64,000 nucleotides of DNA from Pseudomonas huaxiensis (GCF_003231275.1 NZ_QKVL01000001.1:496001-560000), one strand, 5' to 3'; positions 37,214 to 45,484 are shown, numbered from the stretch's first letter. Notes: generated by a model from the sequence alone, not told the origin. Program-made: numbers and translations.

Positions 37214-37618
37214 ATGAAACAAACGATTTCCCTTCCCCCGCTTCCCCCCGTGATGCTTGTAGAAGACGAACCTGCGTTAAGAGAAATCCTCACCTTTATG
37301 CTCCAGGATCTCGGAGCGGTGGTGAACAGCTTTGCAACGGCCGTTGAAGGCCTCGCCGCTCTAGGTACTCAGGACTGGGCGTTGGTTCTGACGGACGTTA
37401 GAACCCCAGGACCTGTCGACGGGCTTGCTCTTGCAGCCACAGCCCGGGCAAGACTTCCGGCCGCTGGGGTCATAGTAATGAGCGGGTTCTATGAAGAGAT
37501 GGGAAGAGCACTGCCCATGGGAGTGTCTTTTCTGCCCAAACCGTGGCCTTCAGAGTCTTTTGACCAACTGGTAATGCCCGTTCTCGAACAGTTCAGCAAG
37601 AGGAAGTACCCAGAGTAG
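37214..37618 (+). CDS. Single-domain response regulator
   Basis: The 134-residue receiver domain has VMLVEDEPALREIL, the phospho-acceptor aspartate in LVLTDVRTPGP, the conserved serine in VIVMSGFY and the lysine in FLPKPWPS. It has no output domain. It is convergent with the broken paralogue immediately downstream (7 bases between stops). The partner kinase is not in the neighbourhood. Confidence 0.78.
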   Translation: MKQTISLPPLPPVMLVEDEPALREILTFMLQDLGAVVNSFATAVEGLAALGTQDWALVLTDVRTPGPVDGLALAATARARLPAAGVIVMSGFYEEMGRALPMGVSFLPKPWPSESFDQLVMPVLEQFSKRKYPE

Positions 37619-37624
37619 AGGGGG

Positions 37625-37978
37625 TTACCGGCTCAGGGCTTGTCCGATGGCGTCAATGAGTTGTTCAAGAGCCCAAGGTATGAAAAGGAAGATGGTCCGA
37701 GGATCGAGCCCAGCTGTGTCTAGGTTGAAGCCGGACGTGAAGATACAGGGCAAATCGGGTCACTTCTGTTGGATCATGGAAAGGAACTCCATACCTTTGA
37801 TGCTACCAGGTAGCCCATGGTCGGCGATGGCCAGAGAGAGGCTACCGTGCTGCTCCAATAACTCGATGAGCGCGTCATCGGCGTTATCGAATGTGGTGCA
37901 GCCACCTCCCAATTCCCGAATGATATCGGACATCAATGTCCTCAACGTCTGATCGTCTTCCAGAACAAGTACCTTCAT
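37625..37978 (-). pseudogene. Response regulator broken by a premature stop
   Basis: The frame starts MKVLVLEDDQTLRTLM and runs through the aspartate region IADHGLPG to a TGA at 37760-37762 in the sequence MIQQK-stop-PDLPCIFTSG. The intact relative at 34133-34540 has KQKW in the same place, so a TGG tryptophan codon has probably become TGA. The same frame continues to a natural stop at 37625. The conserved switch lysine (FLFKPW in the relative) is isoleucine here (FLFIPW), a second sign of decay. Confidence 0.8.
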
Positions 37979-38015
37979 TATCCGGCACATGAACCCGGCC
38001 ACACATCCCACATTC

Positions 38016-38288
38016 TTAGCAGCCGTAGTGCTCTTCAGTAGGAGCCTTAAACTCGGATCCCGCCACGGCCTCCAAGTAGCTTTTATCAGCAAGCACCCGT
38101 AGATCGCGCCACTGCCGCCAGTCGATAAGTCTCTGCCGATCCATCTCGTCAGCACGCCTAAGGAGTTCATCGTGATAAGCGTTCGGGTAGTCCCGCCGCA
38201 GTCGATGATTGTCATAGATGGAGAACCAGTCATCCACATGGTGGGACACACTATCTATACGCCGCACCGATCCACTGATCGCATTCAT
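38016..38288 (-). CDS. Hypothetical protein
   Basis: The 90-residue hydrophilic protein is rich in arginine and aspartate (DDWFSIYDNHRLRRDYPNAY, then LLRRADEMDRQRLIDWRQW). It looks like a folded helical protein but has no named domain. It lies 37 bases upstream of the broken response regulator on the same strand. Confidence 0.5.
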   Translation of the reverse strand: MNAISGSVRRIDSVSHHVDDWFSIYDNHRLRRDYPNAYHDELLRRADEMDRQRLIDWRQWRDLRVLADKSYLEAVAGSEFKAPTEEHYGC

Positions 38289-38359
38289 CGCTATACCCTC
38301 GCTCTATGCAATGGAGAGTCAGCACGCAATCAGGGTTCAGAGAGATGAGGTCAGCGGTC

Positions 38360-38604
38360 ATGATTCAACCAGATGACCTATTCAATCATTTCTATCAGAA
38401 TGGGCAGACCTCTTTCGTCCCGATGGGACGAAATTTGAAGCGAGCTCCAATCAAATCATCAAAGCACCCAAGTGCCTGCCTCCAACGAAGGCTGCTCACT
38501 GGTGGTTGTGGCATCTGCGTGAGAAAAAACAGTCGACTCAGATGTCGTTTGATCAGTTGCATCTATTTCGCATGAGTCGTTTATTGGGAAATGTCACAGC
38601 TTGA
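38360..38604 (+). pseudogene. Frameshifted small hypothetical gene
   Basis: The first part, from an ATG at 38360, reads MIQPDDLFNHFYQNGQT. After about 38410-38425 the protein-like sequence continues in another frame as DGTKFEASSNQIIKAPKCL, then AAHWWLWHLREKK and LHLFRMSRLLGNVTA to a stop at 38602-38604. The two halves fit end to end, so a one-base change has split the gene. The product of the original frame is a short basic tail. The intact protein would be about 80 residues and is not recognised. Confidence 0.55.
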
Positions 38605-38872
38605 TCACCATTTCGTGCTGAGCGACTGGTTGAAGCGCGAGTGCCCTAAAGACGTCGAGCTGATCGGTATGGTTGAGGCCCATGCACAAGAGGCTTTGCA
38701 TGAGACCTGCCAAGCATAGAAGGCTGAAAGGGACGGCTATTATGGGCAGGAGAACGAAAGTCCGGGGATAAGCACTGAGCAGCGAGATCTGGCCACCTTT
38801 CGGTGGCCGCAGCCAGATTAAGGCATCCATAGCTCGAGTTGTCCTTTCATCGGTAATTCCATTAGTGCTCAA
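38594..38872 (-). CDS. Possible small membrane protein, weakly supported
   Basis: The 92-codon frame has one hydrophobic segment (FVLLPIIAVPFSLLCLAGL) and overlaps the frameshifted gene's end by 11 bases. The start would be a TTG at 38872 or an ATG at about residue 15, and neither has a good ribosome site. It may be real but nothing beyond hydrophobicity supports it. Confidence 0.3.
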   Translation of the reverse strand: MSTNGITDERTTRAMDALIWLRPPKGGQISLLSAYPRTFVLLPIIAVPFSLLCLAGLMQSLLCMGLNHTDQLDVFRALALQPVAQHEMVIKL

Positions 38873-38900
38873 ACCAGTCAGGGTGTCATATTCGCAGGTG

Positions 38901-38924
38901 AAAAAAGGCCACCCTAGGGTGGCC
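38901..38924 (-). terminator. Intrinsic terminator of the ICE maintenance operon
   Basis: On the minus strand GGCCACC, a 4-base CTAG turn and GGTGGCC form a perfect palindrome directly followed by six T. It begins 6 bases after the stop of the SNF2 helicase gene and marks the end of the minus-strand gene block. Confidence 0.85.
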
Positions 38925-38929
38925 GTATG

Positions 38930-41170
38930 CTATGCAGCGATCAGTTGTCTTGCTAGCGCCATTTCAACCGACTCACCATTCTGGTTCAGGGAATCGAGCC
39001 CAGACTCCGGTACATCCCCCGACGTGCTTTGTGCCACTGCGATCTTCTTGGCCATCAGCTCCAGGCAGGTGATCTGCGAACTGCCGGCGTAGCCGAAGAA
39101 CACCACGCGGACCGGGTGTTTCTGCCCGATCCTCCAAGATCGCCGCGCGGCCTGCTGTAGGGTGTACACGTTGTACCCCGTCTGTAAGAACGCGATGGTT
39201 GGGAAGTCCAGCAGGTCCAGCCCGGTCTTGACCAGCTCCGGGTTGGTTAGCAGCACGTCGACACCGCGGTCGACCTGGTCGAGGATCCAGTCCTCGCGTC
39301 GAGCTGTGTCAACCGTGGCCCGCAGTACTGAAGCGCGGAGGCCTGCCTGCTCGAGGACCTTCTTCAGCCTGGACGTAGTGTCGCGCGTCCCACTGTAGAC
39401 GGTATATGCAAGGATCTTGCGGCCTTTAGCTTTCTCCTCGAGGCACAGGTTCAGCAGCGCCTGCTCCTTGGGCATCAGTTCATCGTCGCCGAAGAGTGCC
39501 GGTACAAAGGCCAGCGTGTCTCGTGTGCGCGGATGTTTGACCATCTCCGATCGGAAGCAGCAGTCCGGCCAGGCCAGTAGCACATTGAGCACCACTCCCA
39601 ATAAGGTGGTGTCTCTCCGGGCCAGGGCCTGGCGGAGCTCAGCGGTCAACGTGGCCGCCAAGCGCTGGTAGGCCGAGGCCTGCTCCGGCGCCATGGGCAC
39701 GTCGATGAACTCCTCCTGGTAGCTGGGCAGCACGTTGCCACCGATATCCTTGAGTTTCAGGAACACGGTGAATGGCAGCACGAACCGGTGGATGCCTTTA
39801 GGGCCGAAGCCTGGGGCCTTCACGGTGCGTACCGACAGTTTCTTGCCCTTGGCAGTCTTGTGCGAATCGCCATCGCGCTCGGTGTAGATGTCCTTGAGGA
39901 CTCCGTGATCGCGCATGAACGACATGGCTGCAGGAGCCAAACTGCCGCGTGCGTTGGGTCGGTAGCCGTCCTCGATCATGCGCTGGGTGAGAATGCGGAA
40001 CAGGAGGTAGAACAGGTCGTCGGCGTAGCCGCCCATCAAGGTCCCGGTGAGAAGGACGGTTTTACGCGCCTTCGCGGCCAACACCCCCATGGCCTGGCCC
40101 TGAGCCGAACCGCTGTTCTTGTACTCATGCCCCTCGTCGACAACTAACAGATCGAAGAAGCCATCGGGTAGGTAGCGCTTGATGAACTCTGTCGGCTGGT
40201 AGCCACCCTCGCCGAATCCGAACTCGATGTTGGCCATCGCCCGCTCCATGCGCTTGGCCTGGCCGTCGCTGAAGACGAAGTCGCCTTTCGAGTCCATCAA
40301 GTTGATGAACTCTGAGACGTTGTCGACCAGCATCGAGGCCAGGAAGTCCTCGCCGAAGTCGTTGAGCAGCCGTTCCGCCCGGACCGGGCCGATCGTTGGT
40401 ATCCGGCACATCGACTTCAGGATTGTCGAGCGTCGGTCCCCACCATCGGCTTTGCCTGGGCGCATAAGCGTCCAGAGGGCAGCGTTGCAGGCACTGCAGT
40501 TGCGACGGCGATCACCGCGCTCGAACTCATCCACGGTGACCAGGTTGCCTTCCAGGTCCTCGAGGACCTGGCCACAATCTGGACATGCCGCCAGCGGCTG
40601 GCCACCTGCAGTGCGCCGTTTCCAGCAGGCGAGTCGCCAGTGGAAGCCCATCCGCATCCTGACTCGGCCGAGGATGAAGAACTCCGGCCTGCCGTCATAG
40701 ATTTGCCCCGACTGGTCACGCAACTTAAGCAGCTTGACCAACGTGTCCGGGCCGTTGAGCACCCAGACGCGGGCGCCTGGCGTGGTCTCCAGGATCTCGC
40801 GCCGCCACTTGTAGACCAAGTGAGGTGGCGAGATGACGAGGGTTCGACGGTAGCCTGCCGCGTGGAGCACGGCAGCGACTGCGATGGCCATCATCGTCTT
40901 CCCGGTACCCATCTCTGCGTTGATGATCGCAGCTTGCTCGTTGCGATCGAGCAGAAGCGCGGTGATGGCTTGAACAACCTCAGCTTGCGCCACGAATGGC
41001 GTGCGCTTGAGACTTGCCATCACGGCCTGGCGCTGTTCGTTAATGCTGCCGGTATAAACCGGAGGGTTGGAGCGGTTGAGCGACTCCAGGAGCTCGTCGC
41101 CGAACTCGTCGATGAAATCGGTCAGGTTGATGTTCAGGGGGGAGGTGGCCGATTGGGTCAGTGCGTTCAT
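38930..41170 (-). CDS. SNF2/DEAD-like helicase with zinc ribbon
   Basis: The 746-residue protein has Walker A AEMGTGKTMM near 87, the Walker B-type VVDEGHEYKN, motif III LLTGTLMGG and motif VI-like QQAARRSWRIGQ. A zinc-ribbon insert (CPDCGQ, then CSACNA) sits at about 200-260. It is an SF2 ATPase of the SNF2 group, likely to translocate on or remodel DNA. The ATG at 41170 has AGGAG 6 bases upstream. It lies next to a DNA methyltransferase gene on the same strand. Confidence 0.85.
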   Translation of the reverse strand: MNALTQSATSPLNINLTDFIDEFGDELLESLNRSNPPVYTGSINEQRQAVMASLKRTPFVAQAEVVQAITALLLDRNEQAAIINAEMGTGKTMMAIAVAAVLHAAGYRRTLVISPPHLVYKWRREILETTPGARVWVLNGPDTLVKLLKLRDQSGQIYDGRPEFFILGRVRMRMGFHWRLACWKRRTAGGQPLAACPDCGQVLEDLEGNLVTVDEFERGDRRRNCSACNAALWTLMRPGKADGGDRRSTILKSMCRIPTIGPVRAERLLNDFGEDFLASMLVDNVSEFINLMDSKGDFVFSDGQAKRMERAMANIEFGFGEGGYQPTEFIKRYLPDGFFDLLVVDEGHEYKNSGSAQGQAMGVLAAKARKTVLLTGTLMGGYADDLFYLLFRILTQRMIEDGYRPNARGSLAPAAMSFMRDHGVLKDIYTERDGDSHKTAKGKKLSVRTVKAPGFGPKGIHRFVLPFTVFLKLKDIGGNVLPSYQEEFIDVPMAPEQASAYQRLAATLTAELRQALARRDTTLLGVVLNVLLAWPDCCFRSEMVKHPRTRDTLAFVPALFGDDELMPKEQALLNLCLEEKAKGRKILAYTVYSGTRDTTSRLKKVLEQAGLRASVLRATVDTARREDWILDQVDRGVDVLLTNPELVKTGLDLLDFPTIAFLQTGYNVYTLQQAARRSWRIGQKHPVRVVFFGYAGSSQITCLELMAKKIAVAQSTSGDVPESGLDSLNQNGESVEMALARQLIAA

Positions 41171-41206
41171 GTGCATCTCCTGCAGGTAACGCAGGGCATG
41201 CACAAA

Positions 41207-41236
41207 CCCCGGCGGGTATGGGCATACCCTGCGGGT
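41207..41236 (-). promoter_or_regulatory. Start-associated hairpin, SNF2 gene
   Basis: On the minus strand the outer CCCGC/GCCGGG and inner GGGTAT/ATACCC arms form a long stem 37-66 bases before the ATG. It belongs to the series of hairpins that precede nearly every gene in this block. Confidence 0.65.
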
Positions 41237-41267
41237 CTATGTGGTGTGTTAGCCGTTGCGGCTTGGG

Positions 41268-42707
41268 TCAGTAGTCGCTGGGAAGTAGCAGGGTGGTTGA
41301 GCTACGGTCGGCTTCGGTGATGATCCAGAGCCTGGACTCGTCGCCGGCGTCGATGTCGTAGCTTGAGAACAAGCGGTCTCCGTGGGTAAGTGCGAGCTGG
41401 TTGGAGGCTCTGTCGTCATCGCATAGCTCGCCCCAGTCACCTGCCAGATGGCGTTTCAGCGAAGAGGTGGGATTGAGCTGCCCGGTTTCCACTAGATGAC
41501 TGATAGCGGCGGTCATCACGATCTGTCCTGGGTTAAACAGTGACGTTGCAACTGGCTCATCAGTTGCAACCGCTTCGTCGATGCTCGCCGGCGAAGAACT
41601 GATGATCAGCACCTGGCCGTGGTTTATCGAGGAGGGGGTCATTTCCCAAGCTCGGATGATCGGAATAAACCGGTCGGTGAGGATCCTGACTTCTGAGACG
41701 TTGCCTTTCTCATCCTCGGTGAATTCGGTCTTGCGCACCTTGTCCTTGTAGGTGTCACCCTTCACGACCAAGGTCCGGCCCGACTTCGAGCGGACAACAC
41801 CCGAGATTGCGCCGGCGGCTAGGGCCAGTGCGAGATGCCAGCAGGAAAGCTCGCGAACAGGGGCTCGCGGTTGAAGGCCAGCTTGCCCAAAGTGCAGGTT
41901 GAAGTCGGGCCAGAGCCCACGCAGCCGCAGAGTCTCGGAGGCGAATTGCTCCGGCTCCAGAGTAATGCGGTAGAAATGCTCCAGCTCGCTGGCAACTGAC
42001 GGAACGAGGTACGGCTCCCATGGCCACGTCGCAGGGATCTCCTCGGCCAGTTCCTGCCCAGCACCGATCGCCTGCAGGTGGGACCTCACCTGGTTAGTGA
42101 TGGACCGAGCCAAGTCTTGCCGGCGTACGCGAATGCCGAAGATCACCACCTGTTTGAAGGTGGGGTCTGCAGCACCGTATACGCGCAGTTCGGCGAAGTG
42201 GTTGCTCAGCCATCCTGTCACCTCGTCGTCCAGCACGTAGTGAGGAACGATGAGCACCAGGACACCGCCATACTGCAGAAGCGGGAGGCAGCGTTGATAA
42301 AAGGCTTTCTCCAAGCGCCGGCGGCCGCTGCCTTGGTACTGTGATGCACCGGAGTGATCCGCGACCAGGTCACCGTAGGGGGGGTTGAGCCAGAGCAAGC
42401 CGAACGACTGACGGCTGATCAAGGTGTCGAAGAGGTCACTGTGTAGCACCCGGTCGAGCAGACCTCGCGCGTGAACCGCGCGTTCGCGATCGTACTCGAC
42501 CGCGAACGCTTGGACCTGGTCGCGGCCCAGGAAGTGAGCTGCTTCAGCAAGGGCAACACCCTCACCGGCACAAGGGTCGCAGATCCTCATCCTGCCCGAA
42601 GTGGCGGGAGTGAGTGCCTGCAGCGTGCGTTCAAGAGTGATTTCATCGGTGGGGTAGTAGCCGTTGCGGGCAAAGTTGCGCGCCAGGCGCGGAAACATGA
42701 GGGCCAT
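41268..42707 (-). CDS. N6-adenine-type DNA methyltransferase (DUF6094-like)
   Basis: The 479-residue protein has an AdoMet-binding DPCAGEGVAL motif near 44-53 and the catalytic NPPYGD near 108-113, the pair that defines N6-adenine methyltransferases. The C-terminal half is unrelated to known restriction enzymes as far as I can see. Next to the SNF2 helicase gene it recalls helicase-methylase pairs used in antirestriction or defence (for example P1 DarB), but an ICE housekeeping role is equally possible. Confidence 0.8.
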   Translation of the reverse strand: MALMFPRLARNFARNGYYPTDEITLERTLQALTPATSGRMRICDPCAGEGVALAEAAHFLGRDQVQAFAVEYDRERAVHARGLLDRVLHSDLFDTLISRQSFGLLWLNPPYGDLVADHSGASQYQGSGRRRLEKAFYQRCLPLLQYGGVLVLIVPHYVLDDEVTGWLSNHFAELRVYGAADPTFKQVVIFGIRVRRQDLARSITNQVRSHLQAIGAGQELAEEIPATWPWEPYLVPSVASELEHFYRITLEPEQFASETLRLRGLWPDFNLHFGQAGLQPRAPVRELSCWHLALALAAGAISGVVRSKSGRTLVVKGDTYKDKVRKTEFTEDEKGNVSEVRILTDRFIPIIRAWEMTPSSINHGQVLIISSSPASIDEAVATDEPVATSLFNPGQIVMTAAISHLVETGQLNPTSSLKRHLAGDWGELCDDDRASNQLALTHGDRLFSSYDIDAGDESRLWIITEADRSSTTLLLPSDY

Positions 42708-42733
42708 AGGGCATCCTTTGAATTGGTGAATGA

Positions 42734-42753
42734 GCTCAGGCAGGCGCCTGAGC
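42734..42753 (-). promoter_or_regulatory. Hairpin ahead of the methyltransferase gene
   Basis: GCTCAGGC, a 4-base loop and GCCTGAGC form a perfect 8-base stem 27-46 bases before the methyltransferase start and across the stop codon of the upstream gene. It occupies the same place as the other start-associated hairpins but lacks their CCC/GGG ends. Confidence 0.5.
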
Positions 42754-43338
42754 TTCAGTGGTGAGTACGCCCTGGCGAATCAGCTCTCCGAGAGCAGGCT
42801 CAAGTACCTCGAGCTTCATGGCGAGTCGCCAGGCGCAGACATCGCCGAACGCTCCAGGGAGGGCGATCAGCATCTGGTGCTGGGTGAGGACTTCCATCAC
42901 AGGCTCGCGCCAGTGGGAGAGAAGGGGAAGCGGGCAGGTCTCGATCACCAGCGGCCAGAGCCGATGGTGTGGGGCTTCATTACGCTTCAGTAGGGCGAAG
43001 GCGAAGTGATTGGCTTGGTCGGGCACCGAGGCGCGTCGATCGAACAGCCAGAGGTGCAACATGCTGCCGAACAAAGTCCCGCGGAATTGCCGTGTTGTGC
43101 GCTTTTCCAGCTGGTCCTGGTTGGGGAAAACGGGGATGCTCCGCCCGTCGACGAGAATGTGAAACTGCTCGAGGCCGTTATCTTCCCGGCCAAGCGTGAG
43201 CCTGGCCAGAAACTCCTGCAGGGCAGTGTCACGACCCCAGGCCGACATGAACACCAGGTTGCGCTGCTCGTCGCACACGCAGGCGTCGACGTACAGGTCT
43301 GGGCATTCCTCGATCTGGAACAGGGGGGATGGGTGCAT
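42736..43338 (-). CDS. Hypothetical ICE protein
   Basis: The protein has about 200 residues starting at the ATG at 43338. It is soluble and mixed alpha/beta, with FHILVDGRSIPVFPNQDQLE in the first half and tryptophan-rich helices later. No domain recognised. It sits in the run of co-directional maintenance genes, preceded by the typical hairpin. Confidence 0.65.
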   Translation of the reverse strand: MHPSPLFQIEECPDLYVDACVCDEQRNLVFMSAWGRDTALQEFLARLTLGREDNGLEQFHILVDGRSIPVFPNQDQLEKRTTRQFRGTLFGSMLHLWLFDRRASVPDQANHFAFALLKRNEAPHHRLWPLVIETCPLPLLSHWREPVMEVLTQHQMLIALPGAFGDVCAWRLAMKLEVLEPALGELIRQGVLTTEAQAPA

Positions 43339-43364
43339 GATGGCCTCCATTGTGGAGGCGTCCG

Positions 43365-43392
43365 TCCCAGAGGGCGGAAACGCCCCCCGGGA
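43365..43392 (-). promoter_or_regulatory. Start-associated hairpin
   Basis: TCCC...GGGA outer arms and an inner GGGCG/CGCCC stem with a TTTC loop lie 27-54 bases before the downstream start codon at 43338. Same layout as the neighbouring hairpins, different sequence. Confidence 0.65.
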
Positions 43393-43403
43393 TGGTCTGG
43401 TGG

Positions 43404-43655
43404 TTAATTGAAGGTCCTGGTGAGCGGATCGAAAGCCACACTGTGTTGGTGCAGCGGGCCGTGACCCTCTAGGAATATTTGGATCCGGTACTGGTCGCGG
43501 AGACGTATAGCAGCCTCAGCCTGGTCTAGGGTGAGGTCCAACTCTTCGATGAAGAAGTCGACGAGCTTCTCGTCAGTCGACACCTCGTTGTTGGACAGCT
43601 GGTCCTCAATGTTGGCGAGGATTTGTTTGCTCAAGTTGCTGAACATAGCGTTCAT
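43404..43655 (-). CDS. Hypothetical ICE protein
   Basis: The 83-residue protein is helical and acidic in the middle (VDFFIEELDLTLDQAEAAI) and ends HQHSVAFDPLTRTFN. It is preceded by a GGAGCACC site. Not recognised; the gene spacing fits the same transcription unit. Confidence 0.6.
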   Translation of the reverse strand: MNAMFSNLSKQILANIEDQLSNNEVSTDEKLVDFFIEELDLTLDQAEAAIRLRDQYRIQIFLEGHGPLHQHSVAFDPLTRTFN

Positions 43656-43682
43656 GATGGTGCTCCAGGTAGATAAATGGAG

Positions 43683-43704
43683 CCCCTGAGGAGGCCCCTC
43701 AGGG
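43683..43704 (-). promoter_or_regulatory. Start-associated hairpin
   Basis: CCCTGAGG, a 5-base loop and CCTCAGGG form an 8-base perfect stem 28-49 bases before the start at 43655. Confidence 0.65.
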
Positions 43705-43747
43705 TGTGTGGTTCAGGTTGACTGCGGCAGTGGTCTGACAGGCCGCT

Positions 43748-44353
43748 TTAAGGGGAAGCCCTGGTCCAGGTTTGAGTTTTGAAGTCCATGGTAAAACCGA
43801 GCTGGTCCAGCCGCGTGCACTGGGCGCGCAGCCGTTGTCGGTCTACGGTGGTGTCGAGCCTCACGGTTTCGCTCAATGGCCACACCGTGCCAAATAGCTC
43901 GGCATCGATGTCGTTCGTGATCGGAGACACCGGTGGGGTCATCCCGAAGGGCTCATCCGAGGCGAGGGCATCAGTTTGGGGCTGTCGCGCCGGCGCACTT
44001 GGAGCCCGACGTGACGGTATCGGTGTGGGTGGTGGCCCGTCCTCTTCAAGAGGGTCAGGGACGTTGGTTGGCAGGTGTTCTTCGTCCTCGCGACTGAGAC
44101 CTGTGACATCCTCCAGGGTCATGCCCTCGAGTTCAGCCCTGATCTCAACAACGAGTCGACCGCCGTGTGAGTAATACGATGGGCGAATCTGCTTGATCGC
44201 GAAGTCACCTCGGTATTTACCCTCTTGGTATTGATCCAGAAGAGCATCCTTGATGGTGAACTCACCGATCGAGGTACTGAGGCGGCCGACGTTGAAGAGC
44301 CCGAGTCGGCCGGAGATGGTGCGGATGGCCAACTGGCCGGTGATTGAGATCAT
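43748..44353 (-). CDS. DUF3275-family ICE protein
   Basis: The 201-residue protein has a conserved N-terminal beta domain (ITGQLAIRTISGRLGLFNVG, then GEFTIKDALLDQYQEGKYRG and PSYYSHGGRLVVEIRAEL), a proline-rich linker (about 105-140) and a short C-terminal domain. This is the DUF3275 layout, found in ICEs and genomic islands. The role is unknown; the beta fold hints at nucleic-acid or protein binding. Confidence 0.75.
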   Translation of the reverse strand: MISITGQLAIRTISGRLGLFNVGRLSTSIGEFTIKDALLDQYQEGKYRGDFAIKQIRPSYYSHGGRLVVEIRAELEGMTLEDVTGLSREDEEHLPTNVPDPLEEDGPPPTPIPSRRAPSAPARQPQTDALASDEPFGMTPPVSPITNDIDAELFGTVWPLSETVRLDTTVDRQRLRAQCTRLDQLGFTMDFKTQTWTRASP

Positions 44354-44373
44354 GTGTGCTCCCCGTAAAGCAT

Positions 44374-44398
44374 GGGGAACTCCCTGCGGGCGTTCCCC
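44374..44398 (-). promoter_or_regulatory. Start-associated hairpin
   Basis: GGGGAAC and GTTCCCC pair as a 7-base stem around an 11-base loop that itself holds GCCC and GGG; the block ends about 20 bases before the start at 44353. The 5' side reads CACCCTCGCGGGGAAC, close to other members. Confidence 0.65.
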
Positions 44399-44415
44399 GC
44401 GAGGGTGGAAGGTGT

Positions 44416-44826
44416 TCAGCAGTCGAACAGCGGCAGACCGTCGAGAACGTTACCGTTGGGGTCGATGACCAGGAACCTCACTTCAGCCTCAGCGGCAAGA
44501 GTGAGCACTCGGATGGTCTGCTCGCTGAAGCCCTCGGCGGCTTGCAGCGCTTGAAGTGTCGATAGGTCGTACCCCCAGTACTGTCCCAGATGTTGGTCGG
44601 TCCAGGGCGTACTGAGAAGTTTGAAGCCGATGGCATCACTGTCGGGCAGTACAAAGCACTCGAACTGAAGGAGAGCTGTATCAGCAGTTTCAACGAATGC
44701 CTGCAGCTCCTCCCAGTCCTCCTCGGGCAAGTGCGCAGATGCGATCTCGAACGCGTGGCTGCAGCAGGGATGAGTTACAGGGTGATCACCAGCAGAGATG
44801 TGGAAGGGGTTGGGTGATTGTGCCAT
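44416..44826 (-). CDS. Hypothetical ICE protein (possibly DUF5983-like)
   Basis: This is a 136-residue soluble protein. The C-terminal segment EVRFLVIDPNGNVLDGLPLF resembles a short ICE-associated family I recall as DUF5983; the first half (CCSHAFEIASAHLPEEDWEE) is not recognised. The ATG at 44826 is preferred over an upstream one for its GGAGCACGCC context. Confidence 0.6.
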   Translation of the reverse strand: MAQSPNPFHISAGDHPVTHPCCSHAFEIASAHLPEEDWEELQAFVETADTALLQFECFVLPDSDAIGFKLLSTPWTDQHLGQYWGYDLSTLQALQAAEGFSEQTIRVLTLAAEAEVRFLVIDPNGNVLDGLPLFDC

Positions 44827-44856
44827 GTGGCGTGCTCCTGGTTGAGAGGAAGCCAC

Positions 44857-44878
44857 CCCAGAGGGTGACCCCTCTGGG
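44857..44878 (-). promoter_or_regulatory. Start-associated hairpin
   Basis: CCCAGAGGG, a 4-base loop and CCCTCTGGG form a perfect 9-base stem 31-52 bases before the start at 44826. It is the cleanest member of the series. Confidence 0.7.
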
Positions 44879-44897
44879 TGAGTAAAAAATGGCTGTG

Positions 44898-45218
44898 TCA
44901 GGCAGGGGCTGCAGCGGGCTGCAGCTTGATCTGGATGTAGGATGGCTCGTCCTCGGGGGCCACGATTTGCAACATGAGGGTGACCCAGTCACGGTCACAG
45001 CCGGTGTGGCGCTTCGTGTACACACCGAAGGACAGAGCATTCGCCTGAGGCTGCTGCTTGAGCTCTTGCCACGCAGTTTGGACGACAGTGGCGAGGCGTT
45101 TGCTCATTTCGGCTACCCGGTCCGGGTTTTCGAGATAGACCGCACGCATCCACGCAGCGTTGTCCAGGACAACCGGAAGGGTGAGGTATGGCTCGGACGA
45201 TGCGGATGGTATGGACAT
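44898..45218 (-). CDS. Hypothetical ICE protein with structured leader
   Basis: The 106-residue soluble protein starts at the ATG at 45218 (GGAG box). It contains LTLPVVLDNAAWMRAVYLEN and a C-terminal strand-rich segment YIQIKLQP. Not recognised. Its 5' leader carries element A of the repeated structured RNA and the start-associated hairpin. Confidence 0.6.
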   Translation of the reverse strand: MSIPSASSEPYLTLPVVLDNAAWMRAVYLENPDRVAEMSKRLATVVQTAWQELKQQPQANALSFGVYTKRHTGCDRDWVTLMLQIVAPEDEPSYIQIKLQPAAAPA

Positions 45219-45249
45219 CAGAGGTCTCCAGAATGAGCGAGGCCTCGGT

Positions 45250-45273
45250 CCGCGAGGGATGAGATCCCCGCGG
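45250..45273 (-). promoter_or_regulatory. Start-associated hairpin
   Basis: CCGCGGGGAT, a CTC loop and ATCCCTCGCGG pair with one mismatch 32-55 bases before the start at 45218. Confidence 0.65.
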
Positions 45274-45290
45274 GTAGGTAAAGTAGAAGG

Positions 45291-45345
45291 CACTCCATCA
45301 CTGAGTGATGTGATCGCGCTACCGAGTGCTCGGCGATCTTGGGTG
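45291..45345 (-). ncRNA. Structured leader element, copy A
   Basis: Two hairpins as in copies B and C: a 6-base stem GATCGC/GCGATC enclosing a conserved GGTAGC-type internal part and a small CGAG/CTCG hairpin, then a 6-base stem CATCAC/GTGATG with a 3-base loop. It lies 73-127 bases before the start of the gene at 44898-45218, upstream of its start hairpin. Pairing positions vary while pairing is kept between copies. Confidence 0.65.
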
Positions 45346-45389
45346 GGTTGGCGCAATGCGCTGGAGCCTTAAACCCTGGCTCCGGGAGG

Positions 45390-45406
45390 CACTGTCAACG
45401 ACAGTG
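45390..45406 (-). promoter_or_regulatory. Palindrome upstream of leader A
   Basis: CACTGTC-aac-GACAGTG is a perfect 7-base inverted repeat about 45 bases upstream of element A, where copies B and C have the TGACG-A-CGTCA palindrome. The minus strand of it contains TTGACA. A candidate operator or promoter site. Confidence 0.4.
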
Positions 45407-45418
45407 AGCTAAATCTGT

Positions 45419-45434
45419 CCCCGTCTAGACGGGG
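45419..45434 (-). terminator. Palindrome after the gene at 45485
   Basis: CCCCGTCTAGACGGGG is a perfect 16-base palindrome about 50 bases beyond the stop of the upstream minus-strand gene. It could end that transcript before the promoter of the next unit; no clean T run follows. Confidence 0.4.
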
Positions 45435-45484
45435 AACTTACGGTTATATTGGAAGCCCGGAAGAAAAGTCTCTCCGTGCGATTT

